Assembly (NCBI GenBank): GCA_900551895.1
Contig: URXX01000008.1
Span: forward strand, 18,944 to 82,943
DNA length: 64,000 nt
Source of the DNA: an uncultured Lachnospiraceae bacterium
GTDB taxonomy: Bacteria; Bacillota; Clostridia; Lachnospirales; Lachnospiraceae
Direction: 5' to 3'
Shown: piece after piece, positions 40,084 to 49,746 of the stretch
Position numbering within the stretch: position 1 is the stretch's first letter
Layout: the number at the start of each line of letters is the position of its first letter
Program-made: the position numbers and the translations under genes
The notes under the pieces: model-generated
Seen by the model: only the letters and a program-made list of their open reading frames with translations
What the model was told of the DNA's origin: nothing
Database searches by the model: none

Positions 40084-41355
40084 ATGATAAAAAAAGAAAT
40101 GATAGCAATGCTTTTAGCAGGCGGACAGGGCAGCAGACTGGGAGTTTTAACGGCAAAAGTAGCAAAGCCGGCAGTCTCATTCGGTGGGAAATACAGAATT
40201 ATAGATTTTCCGCTGAGCAACTGTATCAACTCCGGAATTGATACGGTAGGAGTATTGACTCAGTATCAGCCATTAAGATTAAACACGCATATCGGAATCG
40301 GAATACCGTGGGATTTAGACCGTAATGTAGGAGGGGTAACCGTATTGCCGCCGTACGAAAAGAGTACAAGCAGTGAGTGGTATACGGGAACGGCAAACGC
40401 CATTTATCAAAATTTAGATTATATGAGCGCATACAATCCGGATTATGTATTGATTTTATCCGGTGACCACATATATAAAATGGATTATGAAGTTATGCTT
40501 GATTTTCATAAGGAAAACAACGCGGATGTTACGATAGCGGCAATGCCTGTACCGTTGGAGGAAGCAAGCCGTTTTGGAATTGTAATTACGGATGATGAGG
40601 GTAAAATCGAGGACTTTGAAGAAAAACCGGCACAGCCTAGAAGTAATCTCGCTTCTATGGGTATTTATATTTTCAGTTGGCCTGTCTTAAAAGAAGCGTT
40701 ACAGGAGTTGTCAAGCCAGCCGAACTGTGACTTTGGAAAACACATTATTCCGTACTGTCACAGTAAAAATCAGAGATTATTTGCGTATGAGTACAACGGA
40801 TATTGGAAAGACGTCGGAACATTAAGTTCATATTGGGAAGCAAATATGGAATTGATTGATATTATCCCTGAGTTTAATCTGTATGAAGAATTTTGGAAAA
40901 TCTACACAAATTCAGGTGTGCTTCCGCCAAACTATGTTTCGGATCAATCGGCAGTGGAGAGAAGCATTATTTGCAACGGTGCAAGTATTTACGGTGAAGT
41001 ACATAATTCTATTCTCGGTTCAAGAGTATGGATTGGGAAAGGAACGATTATAAGGGATTCCATTATTATGAATGAAACGGAAATCGGCGAGAACTGTGTA
41101 GTGGACAAGGCGATTATTGCCGAAAATGTAAAAGTCGGGGATAACGTCACTATCGGAATTGGAAGTGATAAGCCGAATAAGATGCGTCCGGATATTTATA
41201 ATTCAGGATTAGCGACAATAGGAGAGAAGAGCGTAATTCCGTCAGATGTACAAATTGGGAAAAATACCGCCCTTAGTGGTGTGACATCAAAAGAAGATTA
41301 CATAGGTGGAGTGCTTGAAAGTGGTGAAACATTAATAAAGGCAGGTGAAAGATAG
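40084..41355 (+). CDS. glgC: Glucose-1-phosphate adenylyltransferase
   Basis: 423 residues. Makes ADP-glucose from glucose 1-phosphate and ATP, the committed step of glycogen synthesis. N-terminal nucleotidyltransferase domain with the nucleotide-binding AMLLAGGQGSRLG, FPLSNCINSG, GTANAIYQNLDY, LILSGDHIYKMDY and sugar-binding EEKPAQPRSN; C-terminal left-handed beta-helix hexapeptide repeats (SIICNGASIYGEVHNSILGS). Two nucleotides separate it from glgD; together they usually form a heterotetramer with GlgC catalytic. Shine-Dalgarno aagggg. Confidence 0.96.
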   Translation: MIKKEMIAMLLAGGQGSRLGVLTAKVAKPAVSFGGKYRIIDFPLSNCINSGIDTVGVLTQYQPLRLNTHIGIGIPWDLDRNVGGVTVLPPYEKSTSSEWYTGTANAIYQNLDYMSAYNPDYVLILSGDHIYKMDYEVMLDFHKENNADVTIAAMPVPLEEASRFGIVITDDEGKIEDFEEKPAQPRSNLASMGIYIFSWPVLKEALQELSSQPNCDFGKHIIPYCHSKNQRLFAYEYNGYWKDVGTLSSYWEANMELIDIIPEFNLYEEFWKIYTNSGVLPPNYVSDQSAVERSIICNGASIYGEVHNSILGSRVWIGKGTIIRDSIIMNETEIGENCVVDKAIIAENVKVGDNVTIGIGSDKPNKMRPDIYNSGLATIGEKSVIPSDVQIGKNTALSGVTSKEDYIGGVLESGETLIKAGER

Positions 41356-41357
41356 GT

Positions 41358-42476
41358 ATGAGAGCAGTAGGTATTATTTTAGCAGGTGGTAACAACAACA
41401 GAATGAAGGAACTGACGAATAAACGTGCGGTTGCGGCAATGCCTGTTGCGGGAAGTTACAGATGTATTGACTTTGCGCTCAGCAATATGACTAATTCTAA
41501 TATACAGAAAGTGGCAGTGCTGACACAGTATAATGCAAGGTCTTTAAATGAACATATGAATTCATCAAAATGGTGGAATTTCGGAAGAAAACAGGGAGGT
41601 CTGTATGTATTTACACCTACCATTACAAAGGACAACGGTTATTGGTACAGAGGAACGGCAGATGCCATTCACCAAAATCTTGATTTTTTGAAGAAATCAC
41701 ACGAGCCGTATGTCATCATCACTTCGGCGGACGCGGTTTATAAATTGGACTACAATGAGGTTTTGGAATATCACATTAGAAAACAGGCTGATATTACAGT
41801 TGTATGCAAAGACTTAGAGCCGGGGGATAATGCAAGACGTTACGGAACAATCAAGATGAATGAAGACTGTCTGATTGAAGAGTTTGAGGAGAAACCGATG
41901 CTGGCAAAATCAAGAACGATTTCTACGGGAATTTATGTTCTTCGCAGAAGACAGTTGATTGATTTAATCGAAAAGGCAGCGGAGGAAGAAAATTATGATT
42001 TTGTAACGGATATTTTAATTCGTTATAAAAATGTAAAGAAAATTTACGGGTATAAGATTAAAAACTATTGGAGTAATATTTCAACAGTAGATGCTTATTA
42101 CAAGACAAATATGGATTTCTTAAAACCTGAGGTGCGTGAGTATTTCTTCCATGAATTACCGCGAGTTTACTCTAAGGTGAGCGATTTACCGCCGGCAAAA
42201 TATAATCCGGGGGCAGTTGTAAAAAATAGTTTGGTAGCGAGCGGAAGTATTATAAACGGTACGGTTGAAAATTCCATTCTATTTAAAAAAGTATTTGTTG
42301 GAAATAATTGTATTATTAAAAATTCAATCATTTTGAATGACGTTTATCTTGGGGATAATACATATATTGAAAACTGTATTGTGGAAAGCAGAGATACGAT
42401 TCGTGCCAATACCCGCTACATAGGTGAGGACGGAATAAAGGTTGTAGTAGAAAAAAATGAGAGATATACATTATAA
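41358..42476 (+). CDS. glgD: Glucose-1-phosphate adenylyltransferase subunit GlgD
   Basis: 372 residues, paralogue of GlgC. Nucleotidyltransferase-like domain (GIILAGGNNNRMKELTNKRA, GTADAIHQNLDF, IITSADAVYKLDY, FEEKPMLAKSR) and a C-terminal beta helix. The canonical glycine loop is altered (GGNNNRMKE in place of GGQGSRL) and the catalytic Asp context is changed to SADAVYKLD, so it is expected to be the regulatory subunit with weak or no activity (established for the family). Tight operon with glgC; spoVG follows after 17 nt. Confidence 0.93.
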   Translation: MRAVGIILAGGNNNRMKELTNKRAVAAMPVAGSYRCIDFALSNMTNSNIQKVAVLTQYNARSLNEHMNSSKWWNFGRKQGGLYVFTPTITKDNGYWYRGTADAIHQNLDFLKKSHEPYVIITSADAVYKLDYNEVLEYHIRKQADITVVCKDLEPGDNARRYGTIKMNEDCLIEEFEEKPMLAKSRTISTGIYVLRRRQLIDLIEKAAEEENYDFVTDILIRYKNVKKIYGYKIKNYWSNISTVDAYYKTNMDFLKPEVREYFFHELPRVYSKVSDLPPAKYNPGAVVKNSLVASGSIINGTVENSILFKKVFVGNNCIIKNSIILNDVYLGDNTYIENCIVESRDTIRANTRYIGEDGIKVVVEKNERYTL

Positions 42477-42493
42477 TTAAGGAGGCAAAAGAT

Positions 42494-42778
42494 ATGCAGA
42501 TTACAGATGTACGGGTAAGAAAGGTAGCAAAAGAAGGAAAATTAAAAGCGGTAGTGTCAATTACTATGGATGAAGAGTTTGTAGTACATGATATAAAAGT
42601 TATTGAAGGTGAAAAAGGTTTATTTATTGCAATGCCAAGCAAAAAATCATTAGACGGGGAATACAGAGATATTGCTCATCCGATTAATTCTGCAACAAGA
42701 GAGAGAATACAGAGTACGATTTTAGCAAAATACGAAGAGGCGTTACAGGAAGAGCCGGAAGTTGAAGAAGTCGTATAA
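42494..42778 (+). CDS. spoVG: SpoVG family RNA/DNA-binding regulator
   Basis: 94 residues, the usual length. Begins MQITDVRVRKV and contains the family signature LKAVVSITMDEEFVVHDIKVIEG and LFIAMPSKKSLDGEYRDIAHPI, with an acidic C-terminus. SpoVG is a small dimeric nucleic-acid-binding regulator affecting septation, sporulation and envelope genes in Firmicutes. Strong Shine-Dalgarno aaggagg; probably also transcribed with glgCD, then ended by the terminator at 42793-42834. Confidence 0.96.
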   Translation: MQITDVRVRKVAKEGKLKAVVSITMDEEFVVHDIKVIEGEKGLFIAMPSKKSLDGEYRDIAHPINSATRERIQSTILAKYEEALQEEPEVEEVV

Positions 42779-42792
42779 GATTTAAAGATAAT

Positions 42793-42834
42793 AAAGTGTC
42801 ACGAAATCGGGAAAATGGTTTCGTGGCACTTTTT
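42793..42834 (+). terminator. Intrinsic terminator after spoVG
   Basis: AAAGTGTCACGAAA (42793-42806) pairs with TTTCGTGGCACTTTTT (42819-42834). Confidence 0.88.
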
Positions 42835-42877
42835 CTGTAAATCATGTATAATAGAGAAAAACTGAAAGGGAAGAAGA

Positions 42878-43528
42878 ATGGATATAAAAGATTATATTTT
42901 GTATGAGGATGAACATCTGCTTGTCTGTCATAAATTAGCGGGAACAGCGACTCAGACAAGACGGATAGGTGAGAAGGATATGGTAAGTCTGCTGAAAAAT
43001 TATTTGTATCAGCAGTCAGCAAAAAAACAAGAGCCGTATCTTGCCGTTATACATCGGTTAGACCAAATGGTAGAAGGATTACTTGTGTTTGCGAAAACGC
43101 CTTTTGCGGCAAAAGAATTGAGCAGACAGTTACAGCAAAAAGGGTTTGGAAAAGAATATAAGGCGGTTGTCTGTAAAATACCGATGCAAAAGAAAGGAAC
43201 TCTTACGAACTACATGGTAAAAGATAAGCGTTCCAATACATCGCGGATATGCAGTGAAAATGAGATAGGGGCGAAAAAGGCGGTTTTACACTACGAGGTA
43301 GTGGAAGAAAAGGAAGACGGAACAGCGATGTTGCATATTTGTTTGGAAACGGGCAGACATCATCAGATCAGAGTGCAATTGGCAAATATCGGCTGCGGAA
43401 TTATGGGCGATGCAAAATATAATGCGGGAAATTATGATAGGGAAAAGTGGAATAAGATTGCCCTCTGTGCCTATAGACTTCGTTTCGTGCATCCGAAGAT
43501 GAAAAAGGAAATGATATTCGAGTTGTAG
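42878..43528 (+). CDS. RluA-family pseudouridine synthase
   Basis: 216 residues, shorter than typical (no S4 RNA-binding domain). Catalytic HRLDQMVEGLLVFAKT (Asp in H-R-L-D) and downstream TGRHHQIRVQLANIG. Converts uridine to pseudouridine in tRNA or rRNA; the target cannot be read from sequence. No neighbour is functionally linked. It lies directly upstream of the proS T-box promoter. Confidence 0.88.
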   Translation: MDIKDYILYEDEHLLVCHKLAGTATQTRRIGEKDMVSLLKNYLYQQSAKKQEPYLAVIHRLDQMVEGLLVFAKTPFAAKELSRQLQQKGFGKEYKAVVCKIPMQKKGTLTNYMVKDKRSNTSRICSENEIGAKKAVLHYEVVEEKEDGTAMLHICLETGRHHQIRVQLANIGCGIMGDAKYNAGNYDREKWNKIALCAYRLRFVHPKMKKEMIFEL

Positions 43529-43530
43529 AC

Positions 43531-43559
43531 TTGACAAAGATGCGTATTTCCCGTAAAAT
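43531..43559 (+). promoter_or_regulatory. Sigma-A promoter of proS
   Basis: TTGACA (43531-43536), 17-nt spacer, TAAAAT (43554-43559), at the start of the T-box leader. Confidence 0.85.
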
Positions 43560-43565
43560 TACGAA

Positions 43566-43817
43566 TAGTTATACAGATTGGCGATGAAAAGGATTAGTAT
43601 ATATAGGAGAAGTTACAGAGAGGAAATTTTTGGTGGAATATTTCTACGGACGCTATATAGAACCTGCCTTCGAGCTTTGTATGAAAGTACAACGTATCCC
43701 TGCGTTAAAGGGAAGAAAGTGAATTGTGACAGACAGGTATATGTTGTCATAATTAATTAGGGTGGTACCGCCGAGATTTTCGGTCCCTTTAGGGAACGAA
43801 AAATCCGGCGTTTTTTG
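43566..43817 (+). promoter_or_regulatory. T-box riboswitch, proline-specific (proS leader)
   Basis: The specifier loop has GAACCTGCC with CCT (Pro) at 43663-43665, and the T-box core AGGGTGGTACCGCC is at 43759-43772. The terminator runs GCCG-a-GATTTTCG ... GAAAAATC-c-GGC (43770-43810) with T6 after it. Uncharged tRNA-Pro would stabilise the antiterminator. A small reading frame inside (43578-43760) is not a gene. Confidence 0.93.
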
Positions 43818-43861
43818 TTTCCGTAAACTATCAAATAAAATAGTAAAAAGGAGAGAGTGCT

Positions 43862-45304
43862 ATGGCAAAAGAAAAGAAATTTGTAGAGGCGATTACTTCA
43901 AGAGATGAGGATTTCGCACAATGGTATACAGACGTAGTAAGCAAAGCGGAACTGTGTGATTATACAGGAGTAAAAGGCTGTATGGTTTATCTGCCTAACG
44001 GATATGCAATTTGGGAGAAAATGCAGGCAGACCTTGATAAGAGATTTAAAGAAACAGGTGTAGAAAATGTATACCTTCCAATGTTAATTCCTGAAAATCT
44101 TCTTCAGAAAGAAAAAGACCATATTGAAGGATTTGCACCTGAAGTTGCATGGGTTACACATGGAGGAAATGAACCGCTTCAGGAAAGAATGTGTATCAGA
44201 CCAACATCTGAAACATTATTCTGCGACCACTGGAGCAAAACAGTACAGTCTTACAGAGATCTTCCAAAGATTTGGAATCAATGGTGTTCTGTACTTCGCT
44301 GGGAAAAAACAACAAGACCTTTCCTTCGTTCAAGAGAATTTTTATGGCAGGAAGGTCACACAATTCATGCGACATATGAAGAAGCGGAAGAAAGAACAAT
44401 TCTGATGCAGAAGATTTACAAAGAATTTATTGAAGAAAGTCTTGCAATTCCGCTTGTTGCAGGTAAGAAAACAGACAGTGAAAAATTTGCGGGAGCGGAA
44501 GATACTTATACGGTTGAAGCGTTGATGCATGACGGAAAAGCATTACAGGCAGCAACAAGTCATTTCTTCGGAAGCGGATTTGCAGATGCGTTTGATATTA
44601 AATATTTGGATAAAAACAATGAACTGCACAGCGTATATGAAACATCTTGGGGATTAACAACAAGAATGATTGGTGCGCTTATTATGGTACATGGTGATGA
44701 CAGCGGTCTTATTCTTCCGCCAAGAATTGCGCCTATCCAAACAAGAGTGATTCCGATTGCACAGCACAAAGAGGGTGTTCTTGAAAAAGCGACAGAACTT
44801 ATGAATACATTAAAAGCAGCAGGATATTCAGTTAATATGGATGACTCGGACAAGAGTCCGGGATGGAAATTCAGCGAGCAGGAAATGCAGGGAATTCCAA
44901 CTCGTATTGAAATCGGACCAAAAGATATTGAGAATAATCAGGTTGTTGTTGTACGCCGTGATACAAGAGAAAAAATTGTCGTATCTTTAGATGAAATCGC
45001 AACAAAATTAGGAGAAATTTTGGAAACAATTCAGAAAGATATGTTTGATAAGGCGAAAGCATTCCTTGATTCTCACATTGACACTGCGGTTACTATGGAT
45101 GAAATGATTGAAAAATTCCAAGAAAACCGTGGATTTATTAAAGCAATGTGGTGCGGAGATGAGGCTTGCGAGGACGAAATCAAAGCACAGACAGGGGGAG
45201 CGTCTTCACGTTGTATTCCACCTGAACAGGAACATTTATCAGATGTGTGTATCTGCTGTGGTAAACCTGCAAAACACATGGTTTACTGGGGAAAATCATA
45301 TTAA
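43862..45304 (+). CDS. proS: Proline--tRNA ligase (archaeal/eukaryotic-type)
   Basis: 480 residues. The short type without the bacterial editing insertion, with the C-terminal zinc-binding tail. Class II motifs: motif 2 IWNQWCSVLRWEKTTRPFLRSREFLWQEGHT, ATSHFFG region, and motif 3 GDDSGLILPPRIAPIQ. The anticodon-binding domain is in the second half and a Cys-rich C-terminus (CGDEACEDE, CICCGKPAKHMVYWGKSY) binds zinc. Charges tRNA-Pro; regulated by the upstream T-box. Shine-Dalgarno aaaggagaga. Confidence 0.97.
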   Translation: MAKEKKFVEAITSRDEDFAQWYTDVVSKAELCDYTGVKGCMVYLPNGYAIWEKMQADLDKRFKETGVENVYLPMLIPENLLQKEKDHIEGFAPEVAWVTHGGNEPLQERMCIRPTSETLFCDHWSKTVQSYRDLPKIWNQWCSVLRWEKTTRPFLRSREFLWQEGHTIHATYEEAEERTILMQKIYKEFIEESLAIPLVAGKKTDSEKFAGAEDTYTVEALMHDGKALQAATSHFFGSGFADAFDIKYLDKNNELHSVYETSWGLTTRMIGALIMVHGDDSGLILPPRIAPIQTRVIPIAQHKEGVLEKATELMNTLKAAGYSVNMDDSDKSPGWKFSEQEMQGIPTRIEIGPKDIENNQVVVVRRDTREKIVVSLDEIATKLGEILETIQKDMFDKAKAFLDSHIDTAVTMDEMIEKFQENRGFIKAMWCGDEACEDEIKAQTGGASSRCIPPEQEHLSDVCICCGKPAKHMVYWGKSY

Positions 45305-45316
45305 AATAAAGAACGG

Positions 45317-45344
45317 AAAGGCACTTCGAAAGAGGTGTCTTTTT
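45317..45344 (+). terminator. Intrinsic terminator after proS
   Basis: AAAGGCACTTC, GAAA tetraloop, GAGGTGTCTTT plus TT. Confidence 0.85.
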
Positions 45345-45426
45345 GTACACTTTCCCATGATATGAAGCTGCTGTGTGATATGTTAGGGAAAATCATGTTT
45401 AAACATAGATAAGGAAGGAATAAAAA

Positions 45427-46761
45427 ATGAAAATTACATTACCGGAAAAAGTAAGGAAAATTATTCATACACTGAAAAGTCACGGTTATGAAGCATATGC
45501 AGTCGGTGGCTGTGTGCGGGATTCCATTTTAGGAAGAGTACCGGAAGATTGGGATATTACAACATCGGCTTTGCCGGAAGAAACAAAGGCGTTGTTTGAC
45601 CGGACTTTTGACACAGGGATTGAGCATGGAACGATTACCGTGTTAATGGGAAAAGAAGGGTTTGAGGTGACAACATATCGCATTGACGGAAAGTATGAGG
45701 ATAACCGACACCCAAAGCAGGTGACATTTACGAGATGTCTGCGGGAAGATTTGCTGCGCAGAGATTTTACGATTAATGCAATGGCATATAATGAAGAAGA
45801 GGGAATTGTCGATATTTTTGGCGGTATGGAAGATTTAAAACAGGGCGTAATCCGATGCGTTGGAAATGCGAAAGAAAGATTTGGCGAGGACGCACTGCGT
45901 ATTTTGAGGGCGGTTCGATTTTCGGCACAACTCGGATTTACCATTGAGGAGGAAACGAAAGCGGGTATTGTGGCTTTAGCGTCCACGCTTCAGCAGATCA
46001 GTGCGGAAAGAATACAGGTAGAGTTGGTGAAAATGCTTGTTTCCCCTAACCCTGAGAGAATTCGTCTTGCCCATGAACTCGGCATCACGAAAGTGATTTT
46101 GCCGGAGTTTGACGAGATGATGAAAACGGAACAGGAAACGCCGCATCACATGTATACGGTTGGCGAACATACAATTAAGGCGCTCACACTTATCAGGGCA
46201 GATAAAATTTTAAGGCTGACAATGTTGTTGCATGATGTGGGCAAACCAATGATGAAAACGGTGGATGATGAGGGTGTTGCCCATTTTAAAGGTCACGATA
46301 CAGAGGGTGAAAAAATCGTGAAACAGATTTTGAAGAGATTAAAATTTGACAATGATACGTTACGAAAAGTAACAAAACTGGTTAAATATCATGATTACAG
46401 AATCCCTGCACGAACAAAAAATGTAAGACGTGCGGTCAATATCATTGGGGAAGATTTATTCCCATTATATTTGGAGGTGCGTATGGCGGATACGCTGGCA
46501 CAGAGTGAATATCAGCGTACAGAAAAACTGGCAAATCTTGACGGAATAAAAGACTGTTTCGAGGAAATACAGGAAAAGGGACAGTGCGTTTCCCTCAAAA
46601 CGCTTGCGGTTACGGGAAATGATTTAATTCAACTTGGCATGAAGCCGGGAAAAGAAATCGGAGAAATGCTGAATACATTATTACAGTTGGTTTTGGATAA
46701 CCCTGAATATAATAACGAAGAAATGTTAAAACTTTATGTAAAAGAAAGTGGAAAAATCTGA
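45427..46761 (+). CDS. cca: CCA-adding tRNA nucleotidyltransferase
   Basis: 444 residues. Adds or repairs the 3' CCA of tRNAs. Class II head: GGCVRDSILGRVPEDWDITT with the metal Asp pair, RRDFTINAMAY, and the body region EDALRILRAVRFSAQLGF. A C-terminal HD phosphohydrolase domain (LTMLLHDVGKP) and HDTEGEKIVKQ give a longer form. The four tRNAs in this window appear not to encode CCA, so this enzyme is needed. Shine-Dalgarno aaggaagg. Confidence 0.95.
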   Translation: MKITLPEKVRKIIHTLKSHGYEAYAVGGCVRDSILGRVPEDWDITTSALPEETKALFDRTFDTGIEHGTITVLMGKEGFEVTTYRIDGKYEDNRHPKQVTFTRCLREDLLRRDFTINAMAYNEEEGIVDIFGGMEDLKQGVIRCVGNAKERFGEDALRILRAVRFSAQLGFTIEEETKAGIVALASTLQQISAERIQVELVKMLVSPNPERIRLAHELGITKVILPEFDEMMKTEQETPHHMYTVGEHTIKALTLIRADKILRLTMLLHDVGKPMMKTVDDEGVAHFKGHDTEGEKIVKQILKRLKFDNDTLRKVTKLVKYHDYRIPARTKNVRRAVNIIGEDLFPLYLEVRMADTLAQSEYQRTEKLANLDGIKDCFEEIQEKGQCVSLKTLAVTGNDLIQLGMKPGKEIGEMLNTLLQLVLDNPEYNNEEMLKLYVKESGKI

Positions 46762-46778
46762 CTTGTACAATAGATTTT

Positions 46779-46809
46779 GTTCTACTTTATAAAACTCCTT
46801 CATACAGTT
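46779..46809 (+). promoter_or_regulatory. Candidate sigma-E-type promoter ahead of the coat kinase
   Basis: CATACAGTT (46801-46809) is a full match to the sporulation sigma-E -10 consensus CATACAnT. GTTCTACT (46779-46786) with a 14-nt spacer matches five of eight positions of a GTCATATT-type -35. The gene 33 nt downstream is a spore-coat-type protein, which fits mother-cell expression. Confidence 0.45.
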
Positions 46810-46841
46810 AAAAGAGCAAAATAGAAAATGTAGGGGGAGTC

Positions 46842-47846
46842 ATGAAAGAATATAGTTTAGATGTATTGGAGCAATATGATATAGAAGTCAGCGCTACGAA
46901 AAAAGTAAGGGGCGCTATTTTGTGCGAAACGGATAAAGGAGTACTTTTGCTCAAAGAAACCGTTGATTCGGAGAAAAAAATTCCGGCGTTGGAGGCATTG
47001 ACAACTCAGATGATAAACAGAGGATATGAACGGGTAGATAATATGTTTATTAATAAGGAGGGGAATTTTGTCAGCGAGGCCGAAGACGGGACACGTTATG
47101 TACTGAAAAGGTGGTATTTGGGACGGGAGTGTGACGTGAAGCGTGAAACGGAAGTTTTGGAGGCGACAAGAAACCTTGCAAGAATACATTTACTCATGCA
47201 AATGCCGGATAATGACTGGAAAGATTTTACGGGAAATGATTTGACGGAAGAGTATATGCGACATAACAGGGAACTGAGAAAGGTGAGAAAATTTATACGA
47301 AATAAGACGGTGAAAAATCTGTTTGAAAATGTTGTTCTGCAGCATTTTGAGGAAATGTATATGTGGGCGGAATATGCCGGCAGGAAATTGGAGGCTTCCC
47401 CATATAAGACGATTCGGCAAAAAAGCGTTGAGAAAGGGACAATTACTCATGGGGATTACAATTATCACAATTTGATTGTAACGCAGCGGGGAATGGCGAC
47501 AACTAATTTCGAACACTCCTGTCTGGATATTCAGGCGGCGGATTTGTACTATTTTATGCGAAAAGTATTGGAAAAATATCACTGGAGTGTGGAACTTGGC
47601 AGAGCGATGCTTCGCGCATATCAGGAAATAAAACCTTTGGGAGAGGAAGAAAAAGAATATCTCTGCATTCGTTTTATTTATCCGGAAAAATTTTGGAAAG
47701 TAATGAACAGTTATTATCATTCTAATAAAGCGTGGATTTCTGAGAAAAATGTGGAGAAACTTTCTCTTGCCATTTCGCAGACAGAGGAAAAGAAGCAGTT
47801 TTTAAAGAGTATATTTGCTTTTCATTTGGAAAATACTGTTGTATAA
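46842..47846 (+). CDS. CotS-like spore coat kinase-fold protein
   Basis: 334 residues with a protein-kinase-like phosphotransferase fold (CotS/YutH/YsxE group): N-lobe GAILCETDKGVLLLKET with Lys, central GRECDVKRETE, catalytic-loop-like ITHGDYNYHNLIV, and a metal-loop-like NFEHSCLDIQAADLYYF where the usual D is partly altered (E-H-S-C-L-D). Such proteins are spore coat or spore-envelope components of uncertain activity. A possible sigma-E promoter upstream and the sporulation block downstream support expression in the mother cell (inference). Strong Shine-Dalgarno gggggag. Confidence 0.85.
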   Translation: MKEYSLDVLEQYDIEVSATKKVRGAILCETDKGVLLLKETVDSEKKIPALEALTTQMINRGYERVDNMFINKEGNFVSEAEDGTRYVLKRWYLGRECDVKRETEVLEATRNLARIHLLMQMPDNDWKDFTGNDLTEEYMRHNRELRKVRKFIRNKTVKNLFENVVLQHFEEMYMWAEYAGRKLEASPYKTIRQKSVEKGTITHGDYNYHNLIVTQRGMATTNFEHSCLDIQAADLYYFMRKVLEKYHWSVELGRAMLRAYQEIKPLGEEEKEYLCIRFIYPEKFWKVMNSYYHSNKAWISEKNVEKLSLAISQTEEKKQFLKSIFAFHLENTVV

Positions 47847-47881
47847 TAGAGAACAGTAATTTACGGGAGGTAAAAGAAAGT

Positions 47882-49615
47882 ATGGATTATCAGAAAAAAT
47901 ATGATCAATGGTTGAATGATGCTTACTTTGACGAAGACACAAAAGCAGAGTTAAAGGGAATTGCAAATGATGAAAATGAGATTAAGGAACGTTTTTATAA
48001 AGATTTAGAATTTGGAACAGCAGGACTTAGAGGAATTATCGGTGCAGGAACAAATCGCTTAAATATATATACAATCAGAAAAGCAACGCAAGGGTTGGCA
48101 AATTATATTTTAAAAAGAGATGCACAGGATAGGGGCGTTGCAATCGCATACGATTCGCGCCATATGTCACCGGAGTTTGCGGACGAGGCGGCGCTTTGCC
48201 TTGCGGGAAATGGAATTAAAGCGTATGTATTTGATGCGTTAAGACCGACGCCGGAATTATCTTTCGCGGTGCGTCAGTTAAATTGTATTGCGGGTATCAA
48301 TATTACCGCAAGCCACAATCCGCCGGAATACAACGGATATAAAGTATACTGGGAAGACGGCGCGCAGATTACCCCTCCCCATGACAAAGGAATTATGGCG
48401 GAAGTGCAGGCAGTGGAAGATTTCCACACAGTAAAAACAATGTCTTTAGAGAACGCAAAAGAAGCGGGACTATATAAGACAATCGGTGCAGAAATTGATG
48501 ACGTTTATATTGCGGCATTAAAAGAGCAGGTCATTCATCAGGATGCCATTGATGCCATGAACAAGGAGTTGAAAATTGTTTACAGCGCTCTTCATGGTAC
48601 GGGAAATGTGCCGGTAAGACGTGTTTTAAAAGAACTGGGATTTGAAAATGTTTATATTGTAAAAGAACAGGAACTTCCGGACGGAAATTTCCCTACAGTA
48701 TCTTATCCAAATCCTGAGTCGGAGGAAGCGTTTGAACTCGGTTTGAAATTAGCAAAAGAAGTGGATGCCGATTTAATTTTGGCAACAGATCCTGATGCGG
48801 ACAGACTTGGCGTATATGTAAAAGATACAGTATCGGGAGAATATAAAGTTCTTACCGGAAATATGTCGGGATGTCTTCTTGCAGACTATGAAATCGGACA
48901 GAGAAAAGAAAAAGAGGGGCTTCCTAAGGACGGTTATCTTATTAAAACGATCGTTACGACAAATATGGCGGACGCCATTGCAAAAGGATACGGTGTGGGA
49001 CTTATCGAAGTGTTGACAGGTTTCAAATATATCGGACAGAAGATTTTAGAGTTTGAAACAACAGGAAAAGGTCATTATCTGTTTGGATTTGAAGAAAGTT
49101 ATGGCTGTCTTATCGGAACACACGCCAGAGATAAAGATGCTATTGTTGCCACAATGGCGCTCTGCGAGGCGGCGGCATACTACAAAACAAAAGGAAAAAC
49201 ATTGTGGGATGCAATGATTGATATGTACGAAAAATACGGATATTATAAAGACGGTATTCAGTCAATCACATTAAAAGGAATCGAGGGCTTGGAAAAAATT
49301 CAGCAGATTTTAAATACGTTAAGAGAAGAAACACCGTCCTCATTCGGTCCGTATAAAGTAGTGAAAGCCCGCGATTATCAGGCGGACACAATTAAAGATA
49401 TGGAAACGGGAGAAGTAAAACCGACAGGGCTTCCAAATTCAAACGTAATCTATTACGATTTGACAGATGAAGCATGGTTATGCGTCAGACCGTCAGGTAC
49501 AGAGCCGAAAGTAAAATTCTACTACGGAGTAAAGGGAGCATCTTTAGAAGATGCGGACAAAAAATCAGAAGAATTGGGCAAAGAAGTGCTTGAAATGATT
49601 GATAAAATGCTATAA
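47882..49615 (+). CDS. pgcA: Phosphoglucomutase / phosphomannomutase
   Basis: 577 residues, the long Firmicutes type. Interconverts glucose 6-phosphate and glucose 1-phosphate; here it feeds glycogen (glgCD) and envelope sugars. Active serine loop TASHNPPEYNGYKVYW (Ser phosphorylated), metal loop ATDPDADRLG, sugar loop FGFEESYGC and phosphate-binding VRPSGTEPKVKFYY. Shine-Dalgarno gggaggt. The neighbour downstream is hup with its own promoter. Confidence 0.94.
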   Translation: MDYQKKYDQWLNDAYFDEDTKAELKGIANDENEIKERFYKDLEFGTAGLRGIIGAGTNRLNIYTIRKATQGLANYILKRDAQDRGVAIAYDSRHMSPEFADEAALCLAGNGIKAYVFDALRPTPELSFAVRQLNCIAGINITASHNPPEYNGYKVYWEDGAQITPPHDKGIMAEVQAVEDFHTVKTMSLENAKEAGLYKTIGAEIDDVYIAALKEQVIHQDAIDAMNKELKIVYSALHGTGNVPVRRVLKELGFENVYIVKEQELPDGNFPTVSYPNPESEEAFELGLKLAKEVDADLILATDPDADRLGVYVKDTVSGEYKVLTGNMSGCLLADYEIGQRKEKEGLPKDGYLIKTIVTTNMADAIAKGYGVGLIEVLTGFKYIGQKILEFETTGKGHYLFGFEESYGCLIGTHARDKDAIVATMALCEAAAYYKTKGKTLWDAMIDMYEKYGYYKDGIQSITLKGIEGLEKIQQILNTLREETPSSFGPYKVVKARDYQADTIKDMETGEVKPTGLPNSNVIYYDLTDEAWLCVRPSGTEPKVKFYYGVKGASLEDADKKSEELGKEVLEMIDKML

Positions 49616-49620
49616 TTCCC

Positions 49621-49649
49621 TTGACAAATATAGGGGAAACCGTTATAAC
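49621..49649 (+). promoter_or_regulatory. Strong sigma-A promoter of hup
   Basis: TTGACA (49621-49626), 17-nt spacer, TATAAC (49644-49649). The leader to the ATG at 49747 is about 90 nt. Confidence 0.85.
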
Positions 49650-49746
49650 AATACTTAGGGCAAGAGCAGGAAAAATAGGGAAAATGCTCACGATTGCTAC
49701 AGAATCTAAGATGGATTTTATGATACAACTAGAGGAGGATATATCC

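Noticed and set aside
43578..43760. 60-codon frame upstream of proS
   Set aside because: It lies entirely inside the T-box leader and has no ribosome site.
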